Under the pieces are notes generated by a model, which worked only from the letters and a program-made list of their open reading frames with translations, was not told the DNA's origin and did not search any database. A program made the position numbers and the translations under genes. Positions 31,934-42,000 of a DNA stretch of 64,000 nucleotides are shown here, piece after piece (position 1 is the stretch's first letter; the number at the start of each line of letters is the position of its first letter). This stretch comes from Thalassotalea sp. (GTDB lineage Bacteria; Pseudomonadota; Gammaproteobacteria; Enterobacterales; Alteromonadaceae). The DNA is taken from NCBI GenBank assembly GCA_029237915.1, contig JAQWHD010000038.1, positions 1 through 64,000 on the forward strand. The letters run 5' to 3'.

Positions 31934-32620
31934 ATGATTAATATCGCCGCCAACCTCAGTAAAATTAATGAGGAAATAGAAATTGCCAGCAATAAGGCCA
32001 ATCGCTCATCTGCAGCCGTGAGCTTGTTGGCTGTAAGTAAAACTAAACCTGCAATATTAGTTCAGCAAGGGTATGAAGCCGGGCAACGCCATTTTGGTGA
32101 GAACTATATTCAAGAAGCCGTGGATAAAATCCATGAGCTTGCACACCTAGCGGACATATGTTGGCACTTTATTGGGCCAATACAGTCAAATAAAACCCGA
32201 CTTATTGCAGATAATGTATCCTGGGTACACAGTGTCGACCGGATAAAAATTGCAAAACGCCTTAATGAACAACGTGATAGCAACATTACCCCGCTAAACG
32301 TTTGTTTACAAGTGAATATTAGTGGCGAACAAAGTAAATCAGGTGCCTTAGTTAACGAAATTGCCGAATTAGCAGATTATATAAACAATTGTGATAACTT
32401 AATCCTGCGCGGTCTTATGGCTATTCCTGAAAATAGTAAAGATGAGGCAATTACTCGCCAGCGATTTAAACAGATGCAGACCTTGTTTAATCAATTACAG
32501 CACCAATATCCTAGTGTAGATACATTGTCCATGGGTATGAGCGGCGATTTAGACATAGCGATTGAGTGTGGCAGTACGATGGTTAGGATTGGCTCAGCTA
32601 TTTTTGGCAGTAGAAATTAA
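31934..32620 (+). CDS. yggS: Pyridoxal-phosphate homeostasis protein YggS
   Basis: A 228-residue PLP-binding fold-III protein (PLPBP/YggS) that buffers pyridoxal phosphate. It has the Schiff-base lysine in LLAVSKTKP (about residue 36), HFGENYIQEAV, HFIGPIQSNKT, and the phosphate-binding MGMSGDLDIAIECGSTMVRIG (core SMGMSGD). First gene of a plus-strand operon leading to proC and yggT. Confidence 0.95.
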   Translation: MINIAANLSKINEEIEIASNKANRSSAAVSLLAVSKTKPAILVQQGYEAGQRHFGENYIQEAVDKIHELAHLADICWHFIGPIQSNKTRLIADNVSWVHSVDRIKIAKRLNEQRDSNITPLNVCLQVNISGEQSKSGALVNEIAELADYINNCDNLILRGLMAIPENSKDEAITRQRFKQMQTLFNQLQHQYPSVDTLSMGMSGDLDIAIECGSTMVRIGSAIFGSRN

Positions 32621-32679
32621 TCATTCAGATAGACATGGCCATTAAACCTGGCCCCAAAAACAAAAACATAGGTAATAAA

Positions 32680-33495
32680 ATGAGTAAAGTTGCATTTATT
32701 GGCGCTGGTAATATGAGTAAAGCCATTATTGTTGGATTAATTGAACAAGGTTTTACTGCAAGCAATATTATCGTCAGTAACCCAAGCGCTCCTAAAAGAG
32801 AAGCGCTAGCAAAGCAATATGGCCTTCAACACACAGATGATAATATTGCTGCGGCTAATTTTTGTGACACCATAGTATTATCGGTTAAGCCACATTTAAT
32901 CAAAGACGTGTGTCAGCAAATTGCCAGTCAAATAGACATTAGCAACAAATGTTTCATCAGTTTAGCGGCTGGCATTAGTATTGCCCAAATTCAAGCTGCA
33001 CTTGCACAGCCTGCAGCTGTTGTTCGTTGTATGCCAAATACCCCTTCACAGGTTGGTTTAGGTATGACAGGTATGTATGCAAGCCCTGAAGTAAATAACC
33101 AACAACAGCAATATTCAAATGATTTACTCAATGCTGTAGGCAAAGTAATGTGGTTAGAAAACGAAGCAAAAATAGATGACCTACTTACCGTATCAGGCTC
33201 AAGTCCAGCGTATTTCTTTGCTTTTATGGAAGCAATGCAACAACAAGCTATAACATTTGGCTTTAGTCAAGAAGATGCCCGAGAGTTAGTGCAACAAGCA
33301 GCTATTGGCGCAGCGACCATGGTAATTAAAAATGCAGACACCGATATTGCAACATTACGCGAGAATGTTACCTCTAAAGGCGGCACAACCCAAGCTGCTC
33401 TACAAGTATTTAGCGATGGCAAGTTAGGCGAGTTAGTAAGCTCGGCAATGATACGAGCAAAAGCTCGTTCAATCGAAATATGTGAAAGTAACTAA
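32680..33495 (+). CDS. proC: Pyrroline-5-carboxylate reductase
   Basis: ProC performs the last step of proline synthesis with NAD(P)H. I chose the ATG at 32680, after AGGT, giving 271 residues (family about 270). The upstream in-frame ATG at 32635 would add an unlikely basic leader. The Rossmann motif FIGAGNMSKAI lies at the N-terminus, then SVKPHLIKDV, MPNTPSQVGLG, and the C-terminal domain signature TVSGSSPAYFFAFMEAM (core SGSSPAYFF) and VTSKGGTTQAAL. It lies 59 bp after yggS. Confidence 0.96.
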   Translation: MSKVAFIGAGNMSKAIIVGLIEQGFTASNIIVSNPSAPKREALAKQYGLQHTDDNIAAANFCDTIVLSVKPHLIKDVCQQIASQIDISNKCFISLAAGISIAQIQAALAQPAAVVRCMPNTPSQVGLGMTGMYASPEVNNQQQQYSNDLLNAVGKVMWLENEAKIDDLLTVSGSSPAYFFAFMEAMQQQAITFGFSQEDARELVQQAAIGAATMVIKNADTDIATLRENVTSKGGTTQAALQVFSDGKLGELVSSAMIRAKARSIEICESN

Positions 33496-33593
33496 TTCGA
33501 AGATAACGATTAACTTTCAACTATTAGTAATTATTTTTTAACTTATCTTTTCATCTTAAGTTATTATAAACAAAACTATTTTCCGGAGTACCC

Positions 33594-34142
33594 ATGGAAG
33601 CTGCAAATTATATTTTAAATTTTGTTTTTGACTCTTACCTCTTGGTTTTATTACTAAGAGTTTGGCTACAGGCTGCGCGTGCAGATTTCTATAATCCATT
33701 TAGTCAATTCGTAGTAAAAATCACTAACCCCGTTGTGATCCCATTTAGACGCCTAATTCCTGGTATAGCAGGTATAGATATGGCGACTCTAGTGGTGGCA
33801 TTACTTATTGCTTGCGCCAAGTTTGCAGCGCTGTCAGCACTAAATGGTCAAGCAATTGATTTAGTTTCAGTATTAATTATCGGCGCATTATTTTTTATCA
33901 AACAAATGGGTTACTTAGTGTTTATGGTGATGTTGATCATGGCATTAATGAGCTGGGTAGTACAAAGCCGTAGCCCTGTGCAAATGGTATTTCAACAGTT
34001 AACTGAGCCCCTACTTCGACCTATCAGACGTATTTTACCCGATCTTGGCGGTATTGATTTATCGGTTCTGGTAGCATTTTTATTATTAAATGTGATTAAC
34101 ATAGGTATAGGTAGCGTGTTACCTATCTGGCGTATCTTATAA
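33594..34142 (+). CDS. yggT: YggT family membrane protein
   Basis: A 182-residue inner-membrane protein made of two YggT repeats. Each repeat has a hydrophobic helix followed by the family motif (PVVIPFRRLIPGIAGID and PLLRPIRRILPDLGGID). Members are linked to osmotic and chloroplast/cell-division-related phenotypes, but no molecular function is settled. It has a strong SD (TCCGGAG, 9 bases before the ATG). It is placed after proC, as in E. coli relatives. Confidence 0.92.
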   Translation: MEAANYILNFVFDSYLLVLLLRVWLQAARADFYNPFSQFVVKITNPVVIPFRRLIPGIAGIDMATLVVALLIACAKFAALSALNGQAIDLVSVLIIGALFFIKQMGYLVFMVMLIMALMSWVVQSRSPVQMVFQQLTEPLLRPIRRILPDLGGIDLSVLVAFLLLNVINIGIGSVLPIWRIL

Positions 34143-34241
34143 AGATATAGCGCACATATAAATTAAATTGAGCATTAACTGTTATAATTTAGTTAGCTTT
34201 TGGCTTTTTAAAATAAGCCATAAATACCAAGAGAGGTAATT

Positions 34242-34697
34242 ATGTTTACTCGAACTGTGCAAAAATCATATAAGTCAGTAATGTTATTTTTAACCTTACT
34301 GCTGTTCTCATCTATCAGTGTTGCCGAAAACATGAAAATGCTAGATGAATTAGAAGTTCATTACATCGGCTTATCAACGTCGATTTTACAACCCGCAATA
34401 GCAAAAGAATACAATATTGAACGTAGTCGTTATCGTGGTTTTGTTAATATTTCGGTGTTAGATACTAGCAAAGATGGCAAGCCAGCGATTAGCGCCGGAC
34501 TTTCAGGTAGTGCAACCAATCTAGTTGGCCAACGTATGCAATTAGAATTTGAGCAAATCAAAGAAGGTAGTGCGATATACTATATAGCCATAGTTAAATA
34601 TCCGAATGATGAAACTTACACTTTTGACATTACCATCAACAATAATGGCAAAGAACATAAGCTCAACTTTAAACAAAAGTTTTACGTTGAACAGTAA
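34242..34697 (+). CDS. DUF4426 family periplasmic protein
   Basis: A 151-residue protein with a signal peptide (SVMLFLTLLLFSSISVAE, cleavage near Ala28). The mature domain is rich in beta strands (ELEVHYIGLSTSILQPAIAKEY near the start, core VHYIGLST; YIAIVKYPNDETYTFDITIN near the end). This matches DUF4426, a gammaproteobacterial family often found between yggT and rdgB. Good SD (GAGAGGTAATT) before the ATG. Function unknown; periplasmic location is inferred. Confidence 0.8.
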   Translation: MFTRTVQKSYKSVMLFLTLLLFSSISVAENMKMLDELEVHYIGLSTSILQPAIAKEYNIERSRYRGFVNISVLDTSKDGKPAISAGLSGSATNLVGQRMQLEFEQIKEGSAIYYIAIVKYPNDETYTFDITINNNGKEHKLNFKQKFYVEQ

Positions 34698-34721
34698 ACC
34701 ATTCTATATAAAAGAAATAAT

Positions 34722-35309
34722 ATGACTAAAATCGTTTTAGCTACAGGTAATCCTGGCAAAGTAAAAGAGCTTTCACATTTATTAGGCCAGCATAATATTG
34801 AAATTGTTCCGCAAAGTGACTTTAACGTTATCGACGCTGATGAAACGGGTACAACATTTGTTGAAAATGCGATAATTAAAGCCCGTCATGCAGCTAAAAT
34901 TACCGGATTACCTGCTATTGCCGATGATTCCGGTTTAGAAGTTGATTACCTCAAAGGTGCACCGGGAATATACTCTTCTCGTTACGCCGGTACAGATTGT
35001 AATGATAACGACAATAATGAAAAATTACTCGCAGCCCTTGATGGCGTTGAGTCTAGCTTGCGCACAGCTAGGTTTCAGTGTGTTTTAGTGTATATGCGCC
35101 ACGCTGACGACCCTACGCCAATCATTTGCCAAGGTACTTGGGAAGGTGAAATCGACACAACAAGACACGGTGAGCAAGGCTTTGGTTACGATCCAATCTT
35201 TTGGTTAGAGCAACAACAAATGTCCTCAGCGCAGTTACCTAGAGATTTAAAAAATCAATTAAGCCATCGCGGTAAAGCACTGGCTAAACTTGTTAAACAT
35301 TTTCGCTAA
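34722..35309 (+). CDS. rdgB: XTP/dITP diphosphatase RdgB
   Basis: RdgB removes non-canonical purine nucleotides (dITP, XTP) from the pool to prevent mutagenesis. The 195-residue protein has the N-terminal VLATGNPGKVKEL, the metal-binding PAIADDSGLEVDYLKGAPG and the C-terminal GEQGFGYDPIF and SHRGKAL. It lies 24 bp after the DUF4426 gene and upstream of hemW, the conserved order. Confidence 0.97.
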   Translation: MTKIVLATGNPGKVKELSHLLGQHNIEIVPQSDFNVIDADETGTTFVENAIIKARHAAKITGLPAIADDSGLEVDYLKGAPGIYSSRYAGTDCNDNDNNEKLLAALDGVESSLRTARFQCVLVYMRHADDPTPIICQGTWEGEIDTTRHGEQGFGYDPIFWLEQQQMSSAQLPRDLKNQLSHRGKALAKLVKHFR

Positions 35310-35379
35310 GCTGAGCTAATATTCAAAGCATATTCCACTTAGTGAACATGCTTTTATAGCGCATAATAAGAGACTCAAT

Positions 35380-36525
35380 TTGTTAAAATCACCTCCTTTA
35401 TCACTTTATATTCACATACCTTGGTGTGTACAAAAGTGCCCTTATTGCGACTTTAACTCTCACGCTTTAAAAAGTGATATTGACGAGCAACTTTATATCA
35501 AGCATTTGCTTGCTGATTTAGACAGTGATATCGCCCGCTTTAATATCAACCGCCCACTACATTCAATATTTATCGGTGGCGGTACGCCAAGTTTATTCTC
35601 GGCGACAGCAATAAAATTATTACTGGATGAAGTCAAGCTCAGATTTGCAAACAATCCTGAAATTGAAATAACTTTAGAGGCAAACCCAGGTACAGTCGAG
35701 GCAGGTAAATTCGAAGGTTTTAGTAATGCAGGTGTTAACCGCTTATCGGTTGGCGTACAAAGTTTTGCTTCAGATAAACTAATCAAGCTCGGCCGTATTC
35801 ACGACAGTGAACAAGCAACTCGAGCAGCTGAAATAGCCAGTACCTGCGGCGTAAAAAGCTTTAATTTAGATCTTATGCACGGTTTAGAAAATCAAAGTAT
35901 TGAGCATGCCCTTGATGATTTACGCCAAGCTATAGCACTAAAACCTAAACATTTGTCTTGGTATCAACTAACTATAGAGCCGAACACAGCGTTTTACTCA
36001 AAGCCTCCTGAGCTGCCGCAAGACGACACCTTATGGGAAATCCAAGAACAAGGTTTCAAGTTACTAGCCGCTGCTGGCTATCAACAATATGAAGTGTCCG
36101 CATTTAGCCAAGGTGAAGAGTTTCAATCAAAGCATAATATTAACTATTGGCAAAATGGTGATTATTTAGGAATTGGTTGTGGCGCTCATGGTAAAATAAC
36201 CTGCGCTGCTGAAAATAAAATATACCGCACCGTTAAAGTAAAACATCCTAAAGGCTATATGGATGAAGAGCGAGTACACTTAGATCATTTAACCGAGGTG
36301 AGCGAAGCTGAGCGCCCTTTCGAATATATGATGAACCGCCTTAGGTTATTTAAGCCATTTAGCTTAACAGATTTTGAACAAGCAACCGGGTTAAGTAGCG
36401 ACTATATTAGTGAACATTTACGTACCGCTAAAAATAAAAAATTGCTTAGCGAAAACCAAGGTCAATGGCAAACAACATTACATGGACGCCGTTATCTTAA
36501 TGATTTATTAGAGCTATTTATTTAG
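35380..36525 (+). CDS. hemW: Heme chaperone HemW (radical SAM, coproporphyrinogen oxidase-like)
   Basis: HemW is a radical-SAM heme chaperone related to HemN but lacking coproporphyrinogen oxidase activity. The 381-residue protein has the cluster motif CVQKCPYCDF (C-x3-C-x2-C), IFIGGGTPSLFS, EANPGTVE and RLSVGVQSF. The start is TTG (35380), since no ATG precedes the conserved SLYIHIPWC; AAGAGA upstream is a weak SD. Confidence 0.95.
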   Translation: MLKSPPLSLYIHIPWCVQKCPYCDFNSHALKSDIDEQLYIKHLLADLDSDIARFNINRPLHSIFIGGGTPSLFSATAIKLLLDEVKLRFANNPEIEITLEANPGTVEAGKFEGFSNAGVNRLSVGVQSFASDKLIKLGRIHDSEQATRAAEIASTCGVKSFNLDLMHGLENQSIEHALDDLRQAIALKPKHLSWYQLTIEPNTAFYSKPPELPQDDTLWEIQEQGFKLLAAAGYQQYEVSAFSQGEEFQSKHNINYWQNGDYLGIGCGAHGKITCAAENKIYRTVKVKHPKGYMDEERVHLDHLTEVSEAERPFEYMMNRLRLFKPFSLTDFEQATGLSSDYISEHLRTAKNKKLLSENQGQWQTTLHGRRYLNDLLELFI

Positions 36526-36547
36526 GTATAGGTAATTAAATCAAACT

Positions 36548-36572
36548 ATGATCAAACTATGAACACACTATG
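36548..36572 (+). promoter_or_regulatory. Two overlapping tetrapeptide minicistrons before tadA
   Basis: ATG at 36548 encodes Met-Ile-Lys-Leu-stop. Its TGA overlaps the ATG at 36559 (ATGA), which encodes Met-Asn-Thr-Leu-stop. That TGA in turn overlaps the tadA ATG at 36570. The arrangement comes from an 11-base near-repeat (AAACTATGA, ACACTATGA). No clear SD precedes tadA itself, so termination-reinitiation is conceivable. Confidence 0.45.
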
Positions 36573-37103
36573 AGCACAAGCATGAATATCACTAGCCTAG
36601 AGCATGAATTTACCGAACAAGACCAAGAGTTTATGCGATTGGCTATGGAGCTTGCAGATAAAGCCCAAAGCCAAGGAGAGATCCCAGTAGGGGCAGTATT
36701 AGTGTGCGATAACAAGGTAATAGCCCAAGGTTGGAATCAGTCAATTCAACTGCACGACCCGTCAGCTCATGCTGAAATGATCGCAATTAGGCAAGCGGGT
36801 AGTGCGGTTCAAAATTATCGTATGCTCGATTGTACTTTATACGTCACGCTTGAACCTTGCCCTATGTGTGCAGGTTTATTAGTGCATAGTAGAATTAAGA
36901 AGTTGATATATGCAGCAGCTGATTTAAAAACAGGATCGGCAGGAAGTGTGTTTAATTTAACTGCGAGTGATAAATTAAATCATCAGCTGGAAGTTCAATC
37001 GGGCTTATTTGCACAACAATGCAGTGCAAAATTGTCGGCATTTTTTAAGCGTAGAAGAGCCGAGAAAAAAGCATTAAAAGCAACAAAAGCTGCTAAACAA
37101 TAA
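36570..37103 (+). CDS. tadA: tRNA-specific adenosine deaminase TadA
   Basis: TadA deaminates A34 to inosine in tRNA-Arg(ACG). The 177-residue protein has the zinc and catalytic motif HAEM (about residue 70), PCPMCAGLLVHSRI (core PCPMCAG) and the FFKRRRAEKK tail typical of the family. The start is either 36570 or the ATG four codons later (36582). It lies 44 bp after hemW. Confidence 0.95.
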   Translation: MSTSMNITSLEHEFTEQDQEFMRLAMELADKAQSQGEIPVGAVLVCDNKVIAQGWNQSIQLHDPSAHAEMIAIRQAGSAVQNYRMLDCTLYVTLEPCPMCAGLLVHSRIKKLIYAAADLKTGSAGSVFNLTASDKLNHQLEVQSGLFAQQCSAKLSAFFKRRRAEKKALKATKAAKQ

Positions 37104-37116
37104 GCTAGTAAACTCT

Positions 37117-37257
37117 TTAGTTATTTGCGGTTTGTTCAGACTCTTGAACATTCATTAATACCACGCGAAAATATACGCGGTAGCGGCCATTAACTTTGCG
37201 ATGCGCAGCTTTTAACTGACGTCGTCTTTGGTTACTTTTACAGGTACGGTTTCTGAT
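37117..37257 (-). CDS. Candidate 46-residue basic protein without canonical start
   Basis: On the minus strand, AGGAG (37263-37267) is followed by TTATT and then an open frame of 46 codons. It is preceded by an in-frame TAG, with no ATG, GTG or TTG at the 5' end. ATC (37257) or ATT (37260) would be the start. The predicted product is very basic in its first two thirds (RNRTCKSNQRRRQLKAAHRK, then VNGRYRVYFRVV) and polar at the end. The composition suggests a nucleic-acid or ribosome-binding peptide, but I recognise no family. It could instead be a decayed gene. The remaining part of the 302-bp gap between tadA and mltF shows nothing else. Confidence 0.35.
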   Translation of the reverse strand: MRNRTCKSNQRRRQLKAAHRKVNGRYRVYFRVVLMNVQESEQTANN

Positions 37258-37405
37258 AATAACTCCTAACCTTATAGGCTAACATTTAATGTTTTTAAAT
37301 TTACAATTTTAAAATAATTGGCACTATATAGCGCCAAACACCAAACTGATCTTACTGAGCCTTTATTACAGTAATATGACAGCCTGCAAAACGCTATTAA
37401 ATCCA

Positions 37406-38809
37406 CTACATCTCAGATGGCACGATAGAGCTTTGCTGCTTTTCATCTACAAATACTAGCGTATCATAATAACCTCTAATATTTTCAACATAGCGCACCG
37501 GCTCATCGCCTCGAGCATAGCCATACTTAGTATTTTTATAATACTTACGTTGCTTTAATAAAGGTAAATACTCTTTAACATCAACCCAACGATCAGGATC
37601 CCCACCGAGTTGTTGGGTAATAACTCGAGCATCTTCCATATGCCCCCAACCAACATTATAAGCAGCTAAAGCAAACCAACGTCTATCAGGGTTTTTAATT
37701 CTTGCTGGAATACGATTTATCAATTGTTGGAAATATTTAGCACCGCCGCGAATACTTTGTTCGGCGTCAATACGGCTTTTAACACCCATTTGTTTTGCGG
37801 TTGGCAGGGTAAGCATCATCATGCCACGTACACCGGTAAATGAACGAGCCTTTGGCTCCCAATGAGATTCTTGATAACTAATTGCAGCTAAAAATCGCCA
37901 ATCCATATCACTACCATAGCGCTTAAATAAGTCTTTGTATTTTGGTAGCTTGCTATCAATTGCTCTGATAAACGTACGGGTGTCGACGTAATCAAATTCT
38001 TTAATATGCCCATAGTACTTTTCATTTAAGGTTAATAACGTACCGTCATGATGTGCCCCTCCAAAAAACTCTATCAATGACGATAGTATCGAGTCATCAC
38101 CTTTTTTGCTTAACATCCAAGCGATAGGCTTAGGTTTTTGTATAGTAAAGCCAACGCTTATTTCAGGATAATAGCGGCGGTTAATCGCCAAAGAGTTGCT
38201 GTCTACTATGGTATAATCAATGCGTTCATCTAACACTTCAAGCAATAATTCATCACTATCAAACTCATCTGTTTCATTCCATTTTAAGTCTGGGTGCTGC
38301 TGCTGTAATTGTATTAAATTTTCAGCATGGCTTGAGTGTGCAGAAACTTGCAATTCACCTTCTAGCGCTTCTATATCTCTAGGCCATGGTTTACCTTGCT
38401 TAAAAACTAATTTTTGACTAATTTCGGTATAACTTGGAGCAAAGCGATACTGCTTTAATCGCTCAGGGGTAACAGACAGACCTGCGGCAAGGATATCAAC
38501 TTCACCATTGTCTATTTTGGGGAATAACTCTTTTAGAGTGTAGCTAGGAACAATTTCTAATTGCACACCTATTGAATCTGCATACTTTTGCGCTAGTTCA
38601 AATTCAAAACCTTTTGGCCCCTGTGCACCAATATAATAACTATTAGGTCCAAACAAAGTGCCAACACGTAACGTACCTCGTTTAACAATCTCTTGTAAAT
38701 CAGCGGGTTGATCACTCTCATTACAGCCAACCAATAAGCCTACCGTTATCAAGATAAGACAACAAAGTTTAGCGAAACGACTGTTAAATTTATTTATAAT
38801 TATTTTCAT
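37406..38809 (-). CDS. mltF: Membrane-bound lytic murein transglycosylase MltF
   Basis: MltF cleaves peptidoglycan glycan strands at the outer membrane. The 467-residue protein has a lipobox (LLVGC, Cys29). An SBP-type (solute-binding) regulatory domain follows (about 45-270; [15 protein letters not shown]). The C-terminal lytic transglycosylase domain has the catalytic Glu in AISYQESHW and the AAYNVGWGH motif. The arrangement matches the MltF family. Confidence 0.95.
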   Translation of the reverse strand: MKIIINKFNSRFAKLCCLILITVGLLVGCNESDQPADLQEIVKRGTLRVGTLFGPNSYYIGAQGPKGFEFELAQKYADSIGVQLEIVPSYTLKELFPKIDNGEVDILAAGLSVTPERLKQYRFAPSYTEISQKLVFKQGKPWPRDIEALEGELQVSAHSSHAENLIQLQQQHPDLKWNETDEFDSDELLLEVLDERIDYTIVDSNSLAINRRYYPEISVGFTIQKPKPIAWMLSKKGDDSILSSLIEFFGGAHHDGTLLTLNEKYYGHIKEFDYVDTRTFIRAIDSKLPKYKDLFKRYGSDMDWRFLAAISYQESHWEPKARSFTGVRGMMMLTLPTAKQMGVKSRIDAEQSIRGGAKYFQQLINRIPARIKNPDRRWFALAAYNVGWGHMEDARVITQQLGGDPDRWVDVKEYLPLLKQRKYYKNTKYGYARGDEPVRYVENIRGYYDTLVFVDEKQQSSIVPSEM

Positions 38810-39037
38810 ATTAAATTCATTGTGTCGTCATTTTCATTTTTTTTACAGTCTTTTTTTAAAATACTTTGCACATAGATAAATTTAAATTTGTAATCGAAGT
38901 GTTTTTAACTTACTAAACAGTGTTTTTTCTTTTATAATGCGCGCGAAAAACCAGAGAATATTAATTCCATTACGTTTCGATTAAGACCTACGGTATTTAA
39001 TGGAATTGATATTAATTTAACTATGGTGATTACATTT

Positions 39038-42000
39038 ATGGAAATCTTACGCGGCGCACCTGCGCTTTCCGATTTCAGAACCAACAAGCTTCTTGCCCAA
39101 TGCGAGCAATTAGGCCTGCCTGTGACCGAGTTATATGCTGAGTTCATGCATTTTTCTCACAACAGCGATTCATTAACTGCTGATGAATTAACTAAACTTG
39201 AAAAACTTTTAACTTACGGTCCAAGTATCGAAGAACATGAGCCAACAGGCACATTGTTATTAGTTACACCTCGCCCAGGTACCATTTCACCATGGTCATC
39301 AAAATCGACTGATATAGCTCACAACTGTGGCTTAAATAAAATTAACCGCTTAGAGCGTGGTATTGCTTACTACGTACAAACGAGTAGTGAATTATCAAAC
39401 GAGCAAAGCAAACAGTTAGCTAGCTTAATTCACGACCGTATGATGGAAGTGATTTTTACTGATATTAACGACGTAAATAGCTTATTTGTATCAGCAGAGC
39501 CTGGTAAGTTAACTGCTATCGATATTATTGCTGGCGGACGTAAAGCCCTTGAAGATGCTAACGTTAATTTAGGCTTAGCGATTTCTGATGATGAGATTAC
39601 TTACCTGTTCGACAACTTCTCAAAATTAGGTCGTAATCCTCGCGATATCGAACTATACATGTTTGCCCAAGCAAACTCAGAGCATTGTCGCCACAAAATA
39701 TTTAATGCTGACTGGACTATCGACGGTCAAAAACAACCTAAATCATTATTTAAAATGATCCGTAATACGCACGAATTAAACAGTGATTACGTATTAAGCG
39801 CATACAGTGATAACGCTGCGGTTATGGTTGGCTCAGAAGGCGGTCGTTTCTTTGCAAACCCAGAAACAAACATTTATGAGTACAGCCAAGAAGACATTCA
39901 AATTTTAATGAAAGTTGAAACTCATAACCACCCGACTGCAATTTCTCCTTACCCTGGTGCAGCAACAGGCTCAGGTGGTGAAATTCGTGATGAAGGTGCA
40001 ACAGGTATTGGCTCTAAACCAAAAGCTGGTTTAGTTGGTTTTACTGTATCTAACTTACGTATCCCTGGTTTTGAACAACCATGGGAAACTGACTTTGGTA
40101 AGCCAGACCGTATTGTTAACGCATTTGACATTATGATGGAAGGTCCATTAGGCGGCGCGGCATTTAATAACGAATTTGGTCGCCCGGCGATCACTGGTTA
40201 TTTCCGTACCTACGAAGAAGAAGTTAACTCGTTTAATGGTGTTGAGGTTCGTGGTTACCACAAGCCAATTATGATTGCTGGTGGTTTAGGTAATATCCGT
40301 GACGAACACGTACAAAAAGGTGACATTGTTGTTGGCGCTAACTTAATTGCTTTAGGCGGCCCGGCAATGAACATTGGCTTAGGTGGCAGTGCTGCATCAA
40401 GTATGGCATCTGGTCAATCAACAGAGAACTTAGACTTTGCTTCTGTACAACGTGAAAACCCTGAAATGGAACGTCGTTGTCAAGAAGTTATCGACCGTTG
40501 TTGGCAGCTTGGTGATGATAACCCTATCCTATTCATTCACGATGTTGGTGCGGGTGGTTTATCGAACGCATTCCCTGAATTAGTTTCAGACGGTGGCCGT
40601 GGTGGTAAGTTTGAAATTCGTAACATTTTAAATGATGAGCGCAGCATGGCGCCACATGAAATTTGGTGTAATGAATCACAAGAACGTTATGTATTAGCTG
40701 TAGCACCAGAGCGTATGGATGAATTCACAGCAATTTGTGAACGCGAACGTGCGCTATTCTCTGTTGTTGGTTATGCAACTGAAGAAGAGCACTTAACTTT
40801 AACAGACAGCCATTTTGCTGATGACGAAGAGTTAAACACACCAATCGATTTATCGCTTGATATCTTATTAGGTAAAACACCTAAAATCATTAAAGATGTG
40901 AAACGTAAAACGCAAGCGGGTACTGAGTTAAACTTAGGCGACGTTGCTTTAGCTGATGCAGCTGATCGTCTTTTACGCCTACCTACTATCGCTGAGAAGA
41001 CATTCCTAATTACCATAGGTGACCGCTCGGTTACTGGTATGGTTAATCGTGACCAAATGGTTGGTCCTTGGCAAGTGCCAGTAGCTGACTGTGGCGTAAC
41101 GGCTGCTGCTCTTGATAGCTACCACGGTGAAGCTATGGCAATGGGTGAGCGTACGCCAGTTGCATTACTTAACTTTGCCGCTTCAGCTCGTTTAGCTGTA
41201 GCTGAGTCATTAACCAACATTGCAGGTACTGACATTGGCGATTTAAATCGCATTAAATTATCTGCTAACTGGATGTCTGCAGCAGGTCACCCTGGTGAAG
41301 ACGCTGGTTTATACGACGCGGTACACGCAATTGGTGAAGAGTTATGTCCTGCTTTAGGTTTAACTATCCCAGTTGGTAAAGATTCAATGAGTATGAAAAC
41401 CAAGTGGAATGACAACGGCGAAGACAAGTCGGTAACGGCTCCTTTATCGTTAGTTATTACCGCATTTGGTCGTGTTGAAGACATTCGCAAAACAGTAACT
41501 CCTGAGCTACGTACAGATAAAGGCGATAGCCGCATTGTTGCGATTGATTTATCAAACGGTAAAAACCGTTTAGGTGGTTCATGTTTAGCACAAGTTTATA
41601 AGCAACTTGGCACCGAGACTCCTGATGTTGATAGCCCTGAGCTATTAAAAGGTTTCTTCGATGCAATGCAGCGTTTAGTACGCGAAGAAAAATTATTGGC
41701 TTACCATGATAGATCGGACGGTGGTTTATTCACCTCTGTCGTTGAAATGGCATTTGCTGGCCACACTGGTGTTGATATTGATATCTCCAAACTTGCTGGC
41801 GATGACTTAAGCGTATTATTTAGTGAAGAAATCGGCGCAGTAATTCAAATCCGTGAAGACGACGTTGAAGCAATCCATGAAATTTTCGCTGAATTTGGTA
41901 TTTTAGATAGCTGTACTGATGTTGGTCGTATTAATAACGAAGACACTATCCGCTTTAGCCGTGACGGTAATGTTGTACTTGAAAACTCTCGTACTTACTA

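Noticed and set aside
38940-39022. Possible PurR box upstream of purL
   Set aside because: The sequence TTACGTTTCGATT shows only a half-site; no full ACGCAAACGTTT-type palindrome is present.
39023-39037. Upstream ATG of purL as the start
   Set aside because: The ATG at 39038 matches the start of E. coli PurL and leaves a usable spacing to GGTGA.
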